Assembly: GCF_002929745.1 (NCBI RefSeq)
Contig: NZ_PJIQ01000018.1
Coordinates: 1 to 43,169, forward strand
Direction: 5' to 3'
Source: Arthrobacter sp. B1805
Lineage (GTDB): Bacteria; Actinomycetota; Actinomycetes; Actinomycetales; Micrococcaceae
Length of the DNA: 43,169 bases
This document shows, in pieces, positions 7,322 to 15,573 of this stretch. Below the pieces are notes generated by a model. The model saw only the letters and a list, made by a program, of their open reading frames with translations, had not been told where the DNA came from and made no database searches. Each line of letters opens with the position of its first letter. The stretch's first letter is position 1. A program made the translations under genes and the position numbers.

Positions 7322-8635
7322 TCAGGCCGAAGCTCGGTCATGATGGCGCACTATCGCCCACTGCATGGCGATGATGACGATGGCGACCACTGCGGTGATG
7401 ACCAACGTGATCGGGTCCGACTGTGCTTTGAGAAGCAGGAAGGGAATCAGGACCGCAGCGTCGAGCACGATCGCGACACCCGGAACCCAGGGCTTGGCGC
7501 CCGTCTCGTTCCTAAGGTGCCGGATGATGCCCCAATGGATGGCAATATCCATAAGGAGGTAGAGGATCGCGCCGAGCGAAGCGATCTGCGAGAGGTCGAA
7601 GAAGGCGGCCATAATGATCGCCAGCCCGGCTGTGATGAACAGGGACTGGTGCGTTCCATGGCCTGGCAGTCCTGGGGCTTGACCCATATCGCGGAGCATG
7701 TCGTAGAGCTTGGAAACAGAGAACAGGCTCGCGACCAGTCCAGAGAGTGTTGCAATGACGGCGATGATGACGGTGAGCATCACGCCCGATGATCCGAAGG
7801 CGGGCTCGGCTGCTTCGGCGAGAGCGTAATCCCTGGCCTCCACGATCTGCGGGACGGTGAGACTTCCGGTGACGGCTACCGTGATCAGGAGATAGAGCAC
7901 CGTGCATAGGCCGATGGAGATCATGATGGAGCGGCCGATGTTGCGCTCAGGACGGCGGAGGTCAGCACCCTGGTTCGTGATCGTGGTGAAGCCCTTGTAG
8001 GCGAGGATGCAGAGAGTGACCCCGGCCAGGAAACCGAGGAGACCAGATTCGGGTGGAGTCCGCTGGGCCGTCGAGAACAACCGGCCCAACGAGGAAACAC
8101 CAGCGGCAAGGATCCCACCAACAGCAAGAACGGCTATGCCGATGATTTTCAGGGCCGCGGTGATGGTCGCTGAACGTTCCACCCACTGGTTACCGACCAG
8201 ATTCACCAGCGCTGCGGCAGCTATGGCAAGCACGGCCAGAATGGGCACCCATAGTGCCGAGGACTGCATCCCGAAAGCTCTGAGAAGGTAGGTGCCGAAG
8301 GTTCGCCCGAGCAGGCTTTCGGCCATGATCATCGACACGTACATGAACAGGGAGAAGGAACCCGCGACGACGCCGGGACCATACGCGGCTTTGAGGAGCA
8401 TCGCGATACCGCCGGACGACGGGTTCGCCGCCGAGTAGCGCGTATAAGAGTACGAGCTGAAGGCGACCACAACCGCGCCAGCTAGAAACGCCCATGGAAC
8501 CCAGCCACCGGCCAGTTCGGCGACCTGTCCGACCAAGGCGAATATCCCGGCTCCGATCATCACTCCCGTACCGAGGGCCACAGATCCAACCAATGACAGC
8601 TTCTGATCTTCTTTCGACGTCTCTTCTTTTTTCAC
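7322..8635 (-). CDS. APC-superfamily amino acid permease
   Basis: 437 aa from GTG 8635, which has agaaaga upstream; longer GTG starts at 8665 and 8683 have no ribosome site and 8683 lies inside a strong hairpin. The first helix carries the APC signature GTGVMIGAGIFALVG, and about 12 hydrophobic segments follow. A cytoplasmic C-terminus is almost absent (RHHDRASA). Members import amino acids or polyamines using proton or sodium gradients; the substrate cannot be read. It sits between the Cys-rich copper protein (upstream) and the K+ channel (downstream) on the same strand. Confidence 0.88.
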   Translation of the reverse strand: MKKEETSKEDQKLSLVGSVALGTGVMIGAGIFALVGQVAELAGGWVPWAFLAGAVVVAFSSYSYTRYSAANPSSGGIAMLLKAAYGPGVVAGSFSLFMYVSMIMAESLLGRTFGTYLLRAFGMQSSALWVPILAVLAIAAAALVNLVGNQWVERSATITAALKIIGIAVLAVGGILAAGVSSLGRLFSTAQRTPPESGLLGFLAGVTLCILAYKGFTTITNQGADLRRPERNIGRSIMISIGLCTVLYLLITVAVTGSLTVPQIVEARDYALAEAAEPAFGSSGVMLTVIIAVIATLSGLVASLFSVSKLYDMLRDMGQAPGLPGHGTHQSLFITAGLAIIMAAFFDLSQIASLGAILYLLMDIAIHWGIIRHLRNETGAKPWVPGVAIVLDAAVLIPFLLLKAQSDPITLVITAVVAIVIIAMQWAIVRHHDRASA

Positions 8636-8668
8636 GCCAGTCTTTCTTGTAGGTTCTGTCACCGTGTC

Positions 8669-8701
8669 AGTCCCGGGCCACACCTGGTGGGGCCCGGGAC
8701 T
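8669..8701. terminator. Perfect 11-bp GC hairpin between copper-protein and permease genes
   Basis: agtcccgggcc (8669-8679) and ggcccgggact (8691-8701) are exact complements around 11 bases. On the minus strand it follows the four-helix copper protein gene and precedes the permease. No T run follows, so intrinsic termination is uncertain; it may be an mRNA processing or attenuation hairpin. Confidence 0.45.
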
Positions 8702-8797
8702 GCATCAGGCGCCTGCAGATTCTCTGAGGATCAACAGGTGGGCTAATGGATGCCTCTCAGTGCGCTCTGGCAAGTAGGAGTGCCAGGAACGTGAGGA

Positions 8798-9208
8798 CTA
8801 GCCGAGGACGGAGAGCAACTCCTCGCAGGCCTTCTCGCATCGACGGCACGCTTCGGCGCAGATCCGGCAGTGATCATGCATCTCGGCGTGCTGTTCACAC
8901 TCATCTGCGCAGGCTTTGCACGCGGCACGGCAGGCCTCCACGATGCTTCGCGTGATATTCGCGTCATACCCGGTGTGGCGGGACAGGACGTTACCCGTGG
9001 TCGCGCAGATATCAGCGCAGTCCAGGTTGGTTCGGATGCACTTGGTGAGCTCTGCGACCATGTCCTCACTGAGGCAGGCATCGGCACAGGCGGTGCAGGT
9101 CTGGGCACACTCGAAGCAGGCTCGGATGCACTCTGCGAGTTTGGCCCGGTCCACTGCCCCCAGATCCTTGGGGTATGTATCGAGCATGGATGTCACGTGG
9201 TGTGTCAT
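8798..9208 (-). CDS. Four-helix bundle copper-binding protein (DUF326-like)
   Basis: 136 aa from ATG 9208, preceded by aaggaga at good spacing; an upstream in-frame start at 9241 lacks a ribosome site. The protein is rich in regularly spaced Cys: CIRACFECAQTCTACADAC, CIRTNLDCADIC, CRAACKACADECEQH, CRICAEACRRCEKAC. This pattern is the DUF326/Csp family, in which Cys line the core of a four-helix bundle and bind many Cu(I) ions. No signal peptide is seen, so it should be a cytosolic copper store like Csp3. It links this minus-strand group to the copper genes at the left of the window. Confidence 0.92.
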   Translation of the reverse strand: MTHHVTSMLDTYPKDLGAVDRAKLAECIRACFECAQTCTACADACLSEDMVAELTKCIRTNLDCADICATTGNVLSRHTGYDANITRSIVEACRAACKACADECEQHAEMHDHCRICAEACRRCEKACEELLSVLG

Positions 9209-9378
9209 GAGGTTGTCTCCTTGTTCAGGGTGTGGCAACAAGAGTGCTCAAGGCACAAGAGTCGGCCACAAGGGCTGCGCTTACTTCTTCTGTCCGGGCG
9301 CGCAGATAACCGGACATGGGCGACGTGAAGCCGCGGTAAGGTCTGTGTTCCTGTTGCGAGGTGCCCGGTCGGGCGGGC

Positions 9379-9879
9379 TTATGTCCGACTGATCGATAGG
9401 GCAGTCAGCGACGGGGTGAGGTGGTCGCGTTTCTCCTGCCAGGCATGGGACACCCAGGGAGGCAATGAGCCGGCATGCGTCGAAAAGGATGTGACATCCA
9501 GGGCGGAGCCGACTCCCTGCTCACTCAGTGCCGCCCCTTTCGCAGGCATAACCCCCTGCGGCGTACTGACCTGTTGCTCACAACAGGGATGCACTGATCT
9601 CAGGTTCTCAAGCGTGTCACCTGCAACAGTCCCGCTGGCAGGCCCTGGAGTCTCCCGGACAGGGAGGCCCGTGACGTCTGCGGACATACGCATACCGGCC
9701 TGTGAACTGTAATGACTCATCTGCAGGCACATAGCTGCGGCTGCTGACGTCGTAAAGGACACCAGCAGCGACAAGGTCAGCACAAGCTGCACCACCGTGC
9801 GTACGGTGATGCCAATGGTGGATCGTTGTGACCCTGAGATTACTGACCCCTTCCAGTCCTGCCGTCCTACACAAATCAC
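9379..9879 (-). CDS. Small secreted or membrane protein, sister of the DUF6153 gene at its 3' end
   Basis: Up to 166 aa. The start is uncertain: GTG 9879 has no good ribosome site. Residues about 24-50 form a signal peptide or membrane anchor ending in TSAAAA. The outer part has Met/His (MCLQMSHYSSQAGMRM) and a CC pair (HPCCEQQ), possible metal ligands. The last six residues, LSISRT, equal those of the DUF6153-like protein, and 19 of the last 21 bases including the stop are identical (9379-9399 against 1020-1040 in opposite orientation). It lies upstream of the Cys-rich copper protein on the same strand, which suggests a role in the copper response. No family is certain. Confidence 0.55.
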   Translation of the reverse strand: MICVGRQDWKGSVISGSQRSTIGITVRTVVQLVLTLSLLVSFTTSAAAAMCLQMSHYSSQAGMRMSADVTGLPVRETPGPASGTVAGDTLENLRSVHPCCEQQVSTPQGVMPAKGAALSEQGVGSALDVTSFSTHAGSLPPWVSHAWQEKRDHLTPSLTALSISRT

Positions 9880-10042
9880 CCTAACGAAGAAATAAGCCGA
9901 CTGACTAGCGCGCCCACAGGCCGTCGATGTCCCTGGAGGGTAACCGTGCTGCTGCCACGACCCTATCGATTAGCCCCTACACGCGCATAGTGCAGGCCTT
10001 GGGGGAACGACTGGCGCTGGTGCGTCGTTTGTCCAGCCGTGG

Positions 10043-10640
10043 TTATGACCAACGAAGCTGATGATTCCTGTGTCCAGCAGGGGTGGGAAGAACTGCCCCT
10101 GCCGGAGCCTTGAGGAGGTTGAAAGCTTCCTCCTAGGTGCACCGGTTCTGGGCGATGATGCCTACCGCGATGTCGATGCTGGTCCGGGGCTTCATCGCCG
10201 ATCGTAGGTCATCTGATTCATCGCGATGCCGGGCGACGCGCATGGACATTCCCAGGGCCCGTTCGGCCTGCCGCACGAACACGTCGATCATGTGCTGTCG
10301 TTCCGGGGTGAAGTAGCCGGTGGGGGAAGCGTAGAACACCAGTGCTGCGGTTCCCTCACCTCCGAGTATCAAGGGTGCCGCGAGCATGGACGCATATCCC
10401 AGGGGTGCTGTGAGGTTGACGTACTCCTGCCATCGCTGGTCCGTTGTCCCGTCGTCAACCACGATGACCTCGCCTGCGGTCATAGCCCTGAGCGCGGGGC
10501 TTTCACCTATCCGGTACTGGACTTCGTTCAAGGCACCTGCCCACTTATCCCTGGCACACTCCTGAACGCGGCCTGGGCCCTCCACTCCATCTCCTTTTGC
10601 GCGCAAACCAGTCCGGGCGGAGGAACCTACATCAGAGGAG
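10043..10640 (-). pseudogene. GAF-ANTAR regulator remnant
   Basis: The main open frame (10133-10606) encodes the C-terminal half of a GAF domain (DKWAGALNEVQYRIGESPAL, LGYASMLAAPLILGGEG, GYFTPERQHMIDVFVRQAE) and the beginning of an ANTAR domain (RTSIDIAVGIIAQNRCT). A TAG at 10133-10135 stands where the family has Gln before EEAFNLLK, and the next 29 codons to TAA 10043 continue ANTAR-like sequence ending RNHQLR. The usual Met of GII-M-AQNR is missing. No proper N-terminus is found: the frame meets a stop just past 10640. Intact proteins bind RNA hairpins with ANTAR to control termination; this copy cannot. Confidence 0.75.
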
Positions 10641-10742
10641 TGCTATCTGGCTGTGAGCCCCTGTACTTATTTAGCGACGGGACCGTCCTGCGGGGGTTAT
10701 GCTGGCGAAGATCGCCACCCTCCAACGGTCGGAGACCTTCAC

Positions 10743-11105
10743 ATGCCGGACCCGCGGTTCCCGAGAAGGTTGTTCGATTCCGGTGAGGACCCGGATGCGC
10801 GTTTTTCGCTTGCGAACGAACGGACCTTCCTGGCGTGGATCCGCACCGCCCTGGCACTGGTGGCCGGCGGAGTGGCCCTTGAAGTGCTCGGACTCGCCCT
10901 TCACTCTGGACTCCGCCTGGCGGCGTCCTTTTTGCTCATCGGGGCAGGCATCCTCGCCTCTGTTCAGGCATGGGCTGGCTGGTTCGCGACGGAGAGGGCG
11001 CTGCGGCACGAGCAACCCCTTCCCCGTTCCTTGTCGGGTGCAATCGTGGCTGGCCTTGTGTGCGTCTCTGGGCTCTGCATCCTGCTGAGCCTTGTCCTTG
11101 CATGA
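10743..11105 (+). CDS. YidH-like DUF202 membrane protein, first of pair
   Basis: 120 aa from ATG 10743. The N-terminal soluble part contains the DUF202 block ARFSLANERTFLAWIRTAL (about residues 19-37), followed by three hydrophobic helices (about 32-54, 60-80 and 98-119). DUF202 proteins are small inner-membrane proteins of unknown function. Its TGA overlaps the ATG of the next DUF202 gene by four bases (ATGA), so the two are translationally coupled. The usual arrangement in actinobacteria is such a tandem pair, suggesting a hetero-oligomer. Confidence 0.88.
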   Translation: MPDPRFPRRLFDSGEDPDARFSLANERTFLAWIRTALALVAGGVALEVLGLALHSGLRLAASFLLIGAGILASVQAWAGWFATERALRHEQPLPRSLSGAIVAGLVCVSGLCILLSLVLA

Positions 11106-11443
11106 GTGAGAGCCACCCGCTGTACGATGCGGGTCTGCAACCTGAACGGACAGCACTGGCCTGGCGCCGAACCGCGCTGTCCGTGGGATTGGGGGCCCTC
11201 GTGGCGGCCCGGTTGCTTCCAGTACTGCTCGGACACCCGGTGTGGGCGGCCATCGGCATCGCCGGTGTGATGGGATCGGCAGCAGTGTGGTGGACATCCC
11301 ACTGCCGATACACCGCGTTTTACCGCCACCAGAGACCACACCCGTCGAGCGTACAAGGGGCATGGCCCGTGGCTGTCCTGGCCTCCAGCACGTTCCTGAT
11401 CGGTATCGGCGCGTTGGCACTCAGTGTCGCCCTCCTGATCTGA
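11102..11443 (+). CDS. DUF202 membrane protein, second of pair
   Basis: 113 aa. Begins within the stop of the previous gene. The motif GLQPERTALAWRRTALSVGL (residues about 9-28) is the shorter DUF202 variant; three hydrophobic helices follow at about 25-45, 47-65 and 88-110. The sequence differs from the upstream DUF202 protein except for the E-R-T-x-L-A-W core, so they are paralogues of long standing rather than a recent duplication. No enzymatic residue is evident. Confidence 0.88.
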   Translation: MSESHPLYDAGLQPERTALAWRRTALSVGLGALVAARLLPVLLGHPVWAAIGIAGVMGSAAVWWTSHCRYTAFYRHQRPHPSSVQGAWPVAVLASSTFLIGIGALALSVALLI

Positions 11444-11909
11444 CCCGACCGATTACCGGCCTGGCTAGGAGCCTCAGTTCCAGCGCTCGTGTGGGGACTG
11501 CGTTCGGGCGGTCGGTGCTCGGGTGGCCAATGCTCGGGTGGTCAATGCTCGTGCGAGGGCGTGGTCTAATAACACTGGTTTCCACACCCCCACCAGAAGC
11601 TCTGCACAGGCCCCCCGTCCCGAGCACTGGAGTACCTGAGCGATGCTGGAAGCCAGATGAGTTCGTCCGATTCCAGGCAGGAGGCGGTTCCCATGCATGC
11701 CGAACCTCCAGGTACAGGGGCCAGGGGCTAGACCCACGCCTTTTCCGGTTCAGTCCTTGGCCGCATTGCCTGCCCCCCACGCGGGGCGCAAGCCCATCGA
11801 GGCCGGTGGCTCAGCGGCGCGTCCAGCGCAAGCCAGCCAGGTTGATGGCGAAACCGCTTCCACCTGTAGGCTCGGCCAGTTACCCCTGTTCGCTCGAAAG
11901 GTCTCTCCC
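11444..11909. other. Intergenic stretch with short tandem repeat
   Basis: 466 bases without a recognisable gene. It holds two copies of a 15-bp unit tgctcgggtggYcaa (11516-11530 and 11531-11545) with the start of a third at 11546. The protease promoter should lie near 11840-11875 (ttgatg and taggct), but the spacing of 19 makes this weak. Confidence 0.5.
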
Positions 11910-12758
11910 ATGAAGCTCATCCGTCGTGCTCTCGCCGTTACCGCCACGCTCGCCCTCCTCGCGGCAGGCATATCGCCTGCCACAGCCATCACCCGAGGAG
12001 AGCCGGACGGTGACGCTCACCCTAATGTCGCCTTGATCTTCACCTACAGCTCGTCAGGGTCCCTGCAGCGCTGTTCTGCGACATTGATTAGCCCCACTAC
12101 TCTCCTCACGGCAGCTCACTGCGTCTCCGGGACCGTAGGGGAATCCTTCGTGACTTTTGAGTCCGTGATCGGGGATGCTCCTCCTGTGGCGATCCCCCGC
12201 GCGTCCAACCCCACTGTCGGCTACACGGACCAGGACCTTGCCGCAGCAGGCGCCCTGTCCGGCACGTCGACCGCACACCCCGACTACTCGGATACGGCGC
12301 CCGTCACCGCTCGGGCGGACGTCGCCGTGATCGTGCTGGATGCCCCCGCGGTCGGCATCGCCCCCGCCGAGCTCGCGCCGGTAGGATACCTCGACCAGTA
12401 CCAGGCACCCTTGCTGAGCAAGACGACCTTCGAGGTTGTCGGATATGGCGCAGAGGTCCGCAAGCCCGACGCCGGAGCGCAGAAGCCCGAGCCCATGAAC
12501 TTCCCCCTGCTCCGCCGGGCCACAACATCTCCCGGACAAAAGCTCGGCACGCAGACTCTGCAGCTGCAGGGCAACCCGAACGACCCGCGCGGCGGTGGAG
12601 GCACCTGCTTCGGGGACTCCGGCGGACCGGTCTTCCTGAACGGATACCTTGTGGCCGTGAGCTCCTACGGATTCAACACGATCTGCCGGTACATCGATGG
12701 CTACCAGCGCACGGACATCGCCGTCGTTCAGGACTGGTTCGCCCCGGCTGCCAGCTGA
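11910..12758 (+). CDS. Secreted trypsin-like serine protease
   Basis: 282 aa from ATG 11910; the frame is open further upstream but a clear signal peptide begins here (MKLIRR, hydrophobic core, ATA-I cleavage near residue 27). The mature protein starts ITRGEPDG, resembling the activated N-terminus of the S1 family. The catalytic triad is visible: His70 in TAAHC, Asp137 in ARADVAV, and Ser237 in GTCFGDSGGP. Cys pairs around His70 (Cys55, Cys71) and Cys233 suggest disulfides. The residue six before Ser237 is Gly231, so the specificity is unlikely to be classical trypsin. It is exported and may act in envelope quality control or nutrition. Confidence 0.92.
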   Translation: MKLIRRALAVTATLALLAAGISPATAITRGEPDGDAHPNVALIFTYSSSGSLQRCSATLISPTTLLTAAHCVSGTVGESFVTFESVIGDAPPVAIPRASNPTVGYTDQDLAAAGALSGTSTAHPDYSDTAPVTARADVAVIVLDAPAVGIAPAELAPVGYLDQYQAPLLSKTTFEVVGYGAEVRKPDAGAQKPEPMNFPLLRRATTSPGQKLGTQTLQLQGNPNDPRGGGGTCFGDSGGPVFLNGYLVAVSSYGFNTICRYIDGYQRTDIAVVQDWFAPAAS

Positions 12759-12828
12759 ACCACCGCAGCGGGTGACGGATCAACACCGGGGCTCACAAGT
12801 GCAAGCGCCGCGCGGCTGGACAGAGAGG

Positions 12829-13242
12829 TCATGACTCCGGTTGCTGCGCGGCGCGGCTGATGATCGTGGCGAAGATAGGGCGAAGGGCTTCGATGTCTGC
12901 GGGTAGCTGGAGTGTTTGGAGGCGTTCCTGCGCGGCGGCGAGCAGTGCCCGGCCTTGCTTGGTGATGCTGACGGCTACCTGATTGTGAGTCAGGCCGCGC
13001 TGACGGGTAACCCACTGGTTCTTCTCGAGCGTGGTCAGGACTGTGCCGATGGTTTGAGAGCGGACGACGACGAGGCGGGCGAGTTCGGACTGCAGCATCG
13101 GGCTTCGCTCATTGAGGTACTCGAGGATGTAGAAACCCAGCTGGGGCAGCCCGAAGACTTTGAGGTAGGCGGCTGATTCCCGTTGAACGGCCCTAGCGGC
13201 GACTGACAATAGCTGCAGGGAGGACCAGTAATCCGGTTTCAT
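12829..13242 (-). CDS. MarR family transcriptional regulator
   Basis: 137 aa from ATG 13242; longer upstream readings of the frame have no family support. The winged-helix core is visible: SELARLVVVRSQTIGTVLTT (recognition region), then LEKNQWVTRQRG leading into the wing and VAVSITKQGRALL. The N- and C-terminal helices would form the dimer. The start overlaps the stop of the DUF3040 gene by four bases (ATGA), so both are translated from one mRNA. Likely ligand unknown. A palindrome at 14662-14674, in the divergent promoter region 1.1 kb upstream, is a candidate site. Confidence 0.9.
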   Translation of the reverse strand: MKPDYWSSLQLLSVAARAVQRESAAYLKVFGLPQLGFYILEYLNERSPMLQSELARLVVVRSQTIGTVLTTLEKNQWVTRQRGLTHNQVAVSITKQGRALLAAAQERLQTLQLPADIEALRPIFATIISRAAQQPES

Positions 13243-13535
13243 CGCGTGACGCCCCCGCCTGTCCGGGCCGATCCCCTGGGTCGCTGGTTCATCAGGCTGA
13301 AGGGACGGAACCGTGTTCCGCCAATGATCATGAGGATGAATCCGAGAACACCGATTAGCGGGATCTTCACGACTACCGCAAAAATCACCGCCGTGAATGC
13401 GACCAGCACAACGAAAAAGCCCACCACCACACCGGCCCTGCGTCCCGTAGTGAGCTTTGCCAACCCTGGAGCCTCCGCAGCCAGCTGGTGTTGGAGCTCG
13501 ACCCACTTGCGGTGTTCCTCCGCCGATAGAGCCAC
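13239..13535 (-). CDS. DUF3040 small membrane protein
   Basis: 98 aa. It begins MALSAEEHRKWVELQHQLA, the DUF3040 amphipathic N-terminus, followed by two membrane helices (about 33-53 and 58-73) and a basic, Arg/Gly-rich tail. DUF3040 proteins are short actinobacterial membrane proteins of unknown role. The overlap with MarR is notable because the regulator is then made only together with a membrane protein, hinting that the two form a sensing unit; this is inference. Confidence 0.82.
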   Translation of the reverse strand: MALSAEEHRKWVELQHQLAAEAPGLAKLTTGRRAGVVVGFFVVLVAFTAVIFAVVVKIPLIGVLGFILMIIGGTRFRPFSLMNQRPRGSARTGGGVTR

Positions 13536-13630
13536 CGCGCTCTCCCTCCTGATCTGAAGTTCTGGCCTTCACTTCTCCGCCGTGAAACTCTTCACGTTCC
13601 TGAGGGGCATTAGGTGCCCCATGTGGGGTG

Positions 13631-13667
13631 CGGAAGGGGTACCGCCCTGATAGGCGATACCCTTCCG
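13631..13667 (-). terminator. Hairpin between CmpX-like gene and DUF3040-MarR
   Basis: cggaaggggtaccgcc (13631-13646) pairs with ggcgatacccttccg (13653-13667) with one bulge and one mismatch. It lies after the CmpX-like gene on the minus strand and before the DUF3040 start, as expected for a terminator separating the two units, though no long T run follows. Confidence 0.5.
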
Positions 13668-13755
13668 TCATACCTTCGGTCATGCGTTTCGCTGGCCTCC
13701 CACTCGCGACTGTTAAGGCATGCAGGGGAGAGAGTCAGGCCGCGGTGCGGGATGG

Positions 13756-14553
13756 TTAGATGCGGTGTGCGCCGTCGTTGGGCCAACTGGTGGTTTGCCC
13801 TGACGGGGTTTGCCCTGACGGGGTTTGCCCTGATTTGGCTTGGCGGACTTTGTCCTGGAGTTGCTGATCGGCCGACGGGGCGGCGCTGGCCTGGGCGGCG
13901 ATCTTGGGGGCTTCCTGCTCGGCCTTGTTGAGGTAGCCCTCCCAGCGGCGGGACATGGGCCCGATGAGCCCGCCACCGACGCCGACGACGATGACACCGA
14001 CGATTGCAGCCAGGACGGCGATGAGGATCGGAGTGGTGACCGTGGTCGCGATCTCAACCTGGTTCAGGGCGGCGATGATGCCGATACCGAGAATGAAGAC
14101 ACTTGCGATGTTCGCGAGGATCTTGCCGTAGGACAGGCCGCCGAGGGCGTTCTGAATCAGTGACTTCACTGCGGCGGCGATGGCTGCTGCGATGACGACG
14201 ATGACGATCGCGACGATGATCTTCGGTAGGAACGCGATGATCCCGGCGAGCAGGTCACTGACCGGGTTGGGCCCGAAGACGCCGAACGCGAACTGCAGGA
14301 CGAACAGGACCAGGAAGTAGTAGACAATCTTCGACACGATGTCGCTGGCGTCGAGCTTGGACTGCGAGAGGGCTTTCTTCACCCCGCCGCGCTCGACGGC
14401 ACGGTCGAAGCCGACTTTCTCAAGCAGCTTGTCCAGTGCCCTGGAGATAACCTTCGCGACAATCAGGCCGACGATGAGGATGACGAGGAACAGGGCGAGT
14501 TTCGGTACGAACTCGACCACGGTCGCAAGACCGCTTCTGAGTGTTTCTTCCAT
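13756..14553 (-). CDS. CmpX-like conserved TM-helix membrane protein
   Basis: 265 aa with several membrane helices (about 14-36, 78-98, 105-130, 145-165, 175-200). The repeated LIVGLIVAKVISRALDKLLEK-like amphipathic helix and the loop GGLSYGKILANIASV match the conserved TM-helix family (CmpX, related to mechanosensitive channels but without the MscS beta domain). It may act as a mechanosensitive or structural envelope protein. The C-terminal tail has three SGQTP-type repeats encoded by a 15-bp DNA repeat at 13798-13835. It is divergent from the gene at 14792, sharing a 238-base promoter region. Confidence 0.85.
   Translation of the reverse strand: MEETLRSGLATVVEFVPKLALFLVILIVGLIVAKVISRALDKLLEKVGFDRAVERGGVKKALSQSKLDASDIVSKIVYYFLVLFVLQFAFGVFGPNPVSDLLAGIIAFLPKIIVAIVIVVIAAAIAAAVKSLIQNALGGLSYGKILANIASVFILGIGIIAALNQVEIATTVTTPILIAVLAAIVGVIVVGVGGGLIGPMSRRWEGYLNKAEQEAPKIAAQASAAPSADQQLQDKVRQAKSGQTPSGQTPSGQTTSWPNDGAHRI
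13798..13838. repeat. 15-bp tandem repeat in the CmpX-like gene
   Basis: ccctgacggggtttg occurs at 13798-13812 and 13813-13827, with a partial third copy from 13828. It encodes SGQTP units in the cytoplasmic tail and could vary in copy number by slippage. Confidence 0.85.
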
Positions 14554-14661
14554 CGGTACTCCTGGATGTGAGTGAGGGGAAGCCGGTTATAAGGGCGCCC
14601 CCAGCACCACCAGCAGTTGCAAGTTGCACCGTAAAACACTTGCACCGAAGAACGCAAGGGT

Positions 14662-14674
14662 ACTTATTATAAGT
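14662..14674. promoter_or_regulatory. 13-bp palindrome ACTTATTATAAGT in divergent promoter region
   Basis: ACTTAT and ATAAGT are exact complements around one T. The site lies in an AT-rich island between the divergent CmpX-like gene and the gene at 14792; aagtttact and ggtact repeats lie beside it. Its size and AT content fit a MarR-type operator, and a MarR gene is nearby. Binding is untested. Confidence 0.4.
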
Positions 14675-14791
14675 TTACTTAGGTACTGTCGTGGTGGGGG
14701 CGTTCCCCTCGGGAAGGTACTGGCTCACCTGCCCGGGGGATGAACGCTAGCTGTAGACCACACTCGCAATCCCTGATGAGAAGGACATGAC

Positions 14792-15415
14792 ATGGCAGAC
14801 AACATCTCCGGGGCCAGCACCCCGAAACAGCGACGCCACGACGTCGTCGCTGCTGAGAAGGAAGCCTTCGGCGGCATCAAGTTCGGTTCGGCCTTCTTCG
14901 GCTGGCTGACAGCCATCGGGCTCACCGTGATCCTCGGCGCCTTGGCAACCGCGATCGGCGTCGGGGTAGGGGCTGCGAACACCGACGGAGCGCAGGATGC
15001 TGCGAACCAGGCCACCCAGAACGCAGACACACTCGGCATAGCCAGCGGGATCGTGCTCGCGATCGTCCTGTTCCTGTCCTACTACTGCGGCGGCTACGTC
15101 GCCGGCCGCATGGCACGCTTCGACGGCGTCAAGCAGGGCATCGCCGTGTGGCTGTGGGGCATCATCATCGCGATTGTCGTCGCGATCCTCGGAGCTCTTG
15201 CCGGCAGCCAGTTCAACCTCCTGTCCAACATCGGCGGAGCCCCCCGCATCCCCGTCGACGGCAGCCTTCTCACCGCCTCCGGCCTCATCGGCCTGGCCAT
15301 CGCCGTCCTCGTACCGCTGATCGGAGCGATCCTCGGCGGCAAGGCCGGCATGCACTTCCACCGCAAGGTCGACCAGATCGGCATCGACCATCAGACAGGA
15401 CTCACCGGCCCCTAG
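14792..15415 (+). CDS. Four-TM membrane protein of unknown function
   Basis: 207 aa with gaagga upstream. A charged N-terminus (about 1-30) is followed by four hydrophobic helices (about 32-62, 84-104, 116-138, 160-190). The pattern GGYVAGRMARFDGVKQG between helices 2 and 3 recalls small actinobacterial membrane proteins of the TIGR04086/YrzE type. The C-terminus is a short hydrophilic tail. No catalytic motif is visible. It is divergent from the CmpX-like gene and followed by the PRC-barrel gene, in a group whose members recur in envelope or osmotic stress clusters. Confidence 0.75.
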   Translation: MADNISGASTPKQRRHDVVAAEKEAFGGIKFGSAFFGWLTAIGLTVILGALATAIGVGVGAANTDGAQDAANQATQNADTLGIASGIVLAIVLFLSYYCGGYVAGRMARFDGVKQGIAVWLWGIIIAIVVAILGALAGSQFNLLSNIGGAPRIPVDGSLLTASGLIGLAIAVLVPLIGAILGGKAGMHFHRKVDQIGIDHQTGLTGP

Positions 15416-15438
15416 CGACGGGCCCTAGCAACTGGGCT

Positions 15439-15471
15439 TTAACACGGGTCAAAAACTTTAGCCAGTGTTAA
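15439..15471. promoter_or_regulatory. ttaacac/gtgttaa inverted repeat
   Basis: ttaacac (15439-15445) and gtgttaa (15465-15471) are exact complements 19 bases apart, 100 bases before the PRC-barrel gene. Likely an operator or part of its promoter. A second hairpin accggg/cccggt lies just before the ribosome site. Confidence 0.3.
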
Positions 15472-15573
15472 TAGCTTCCAGCGCTCTTCCCGCAAGCAAG
15501 GCGGCGGACGGGCTGATACTCACTACCAGGAACCGGGCACTACACCCGGTCCCCGATATAGAAGGAGCACCAT

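Noticed and set aside
11474..11737. Short frames in the gap before the protease gene
   Set aside because: They include the 15-bp tandem repeat, have no ribosome site and no recognisable sequence.
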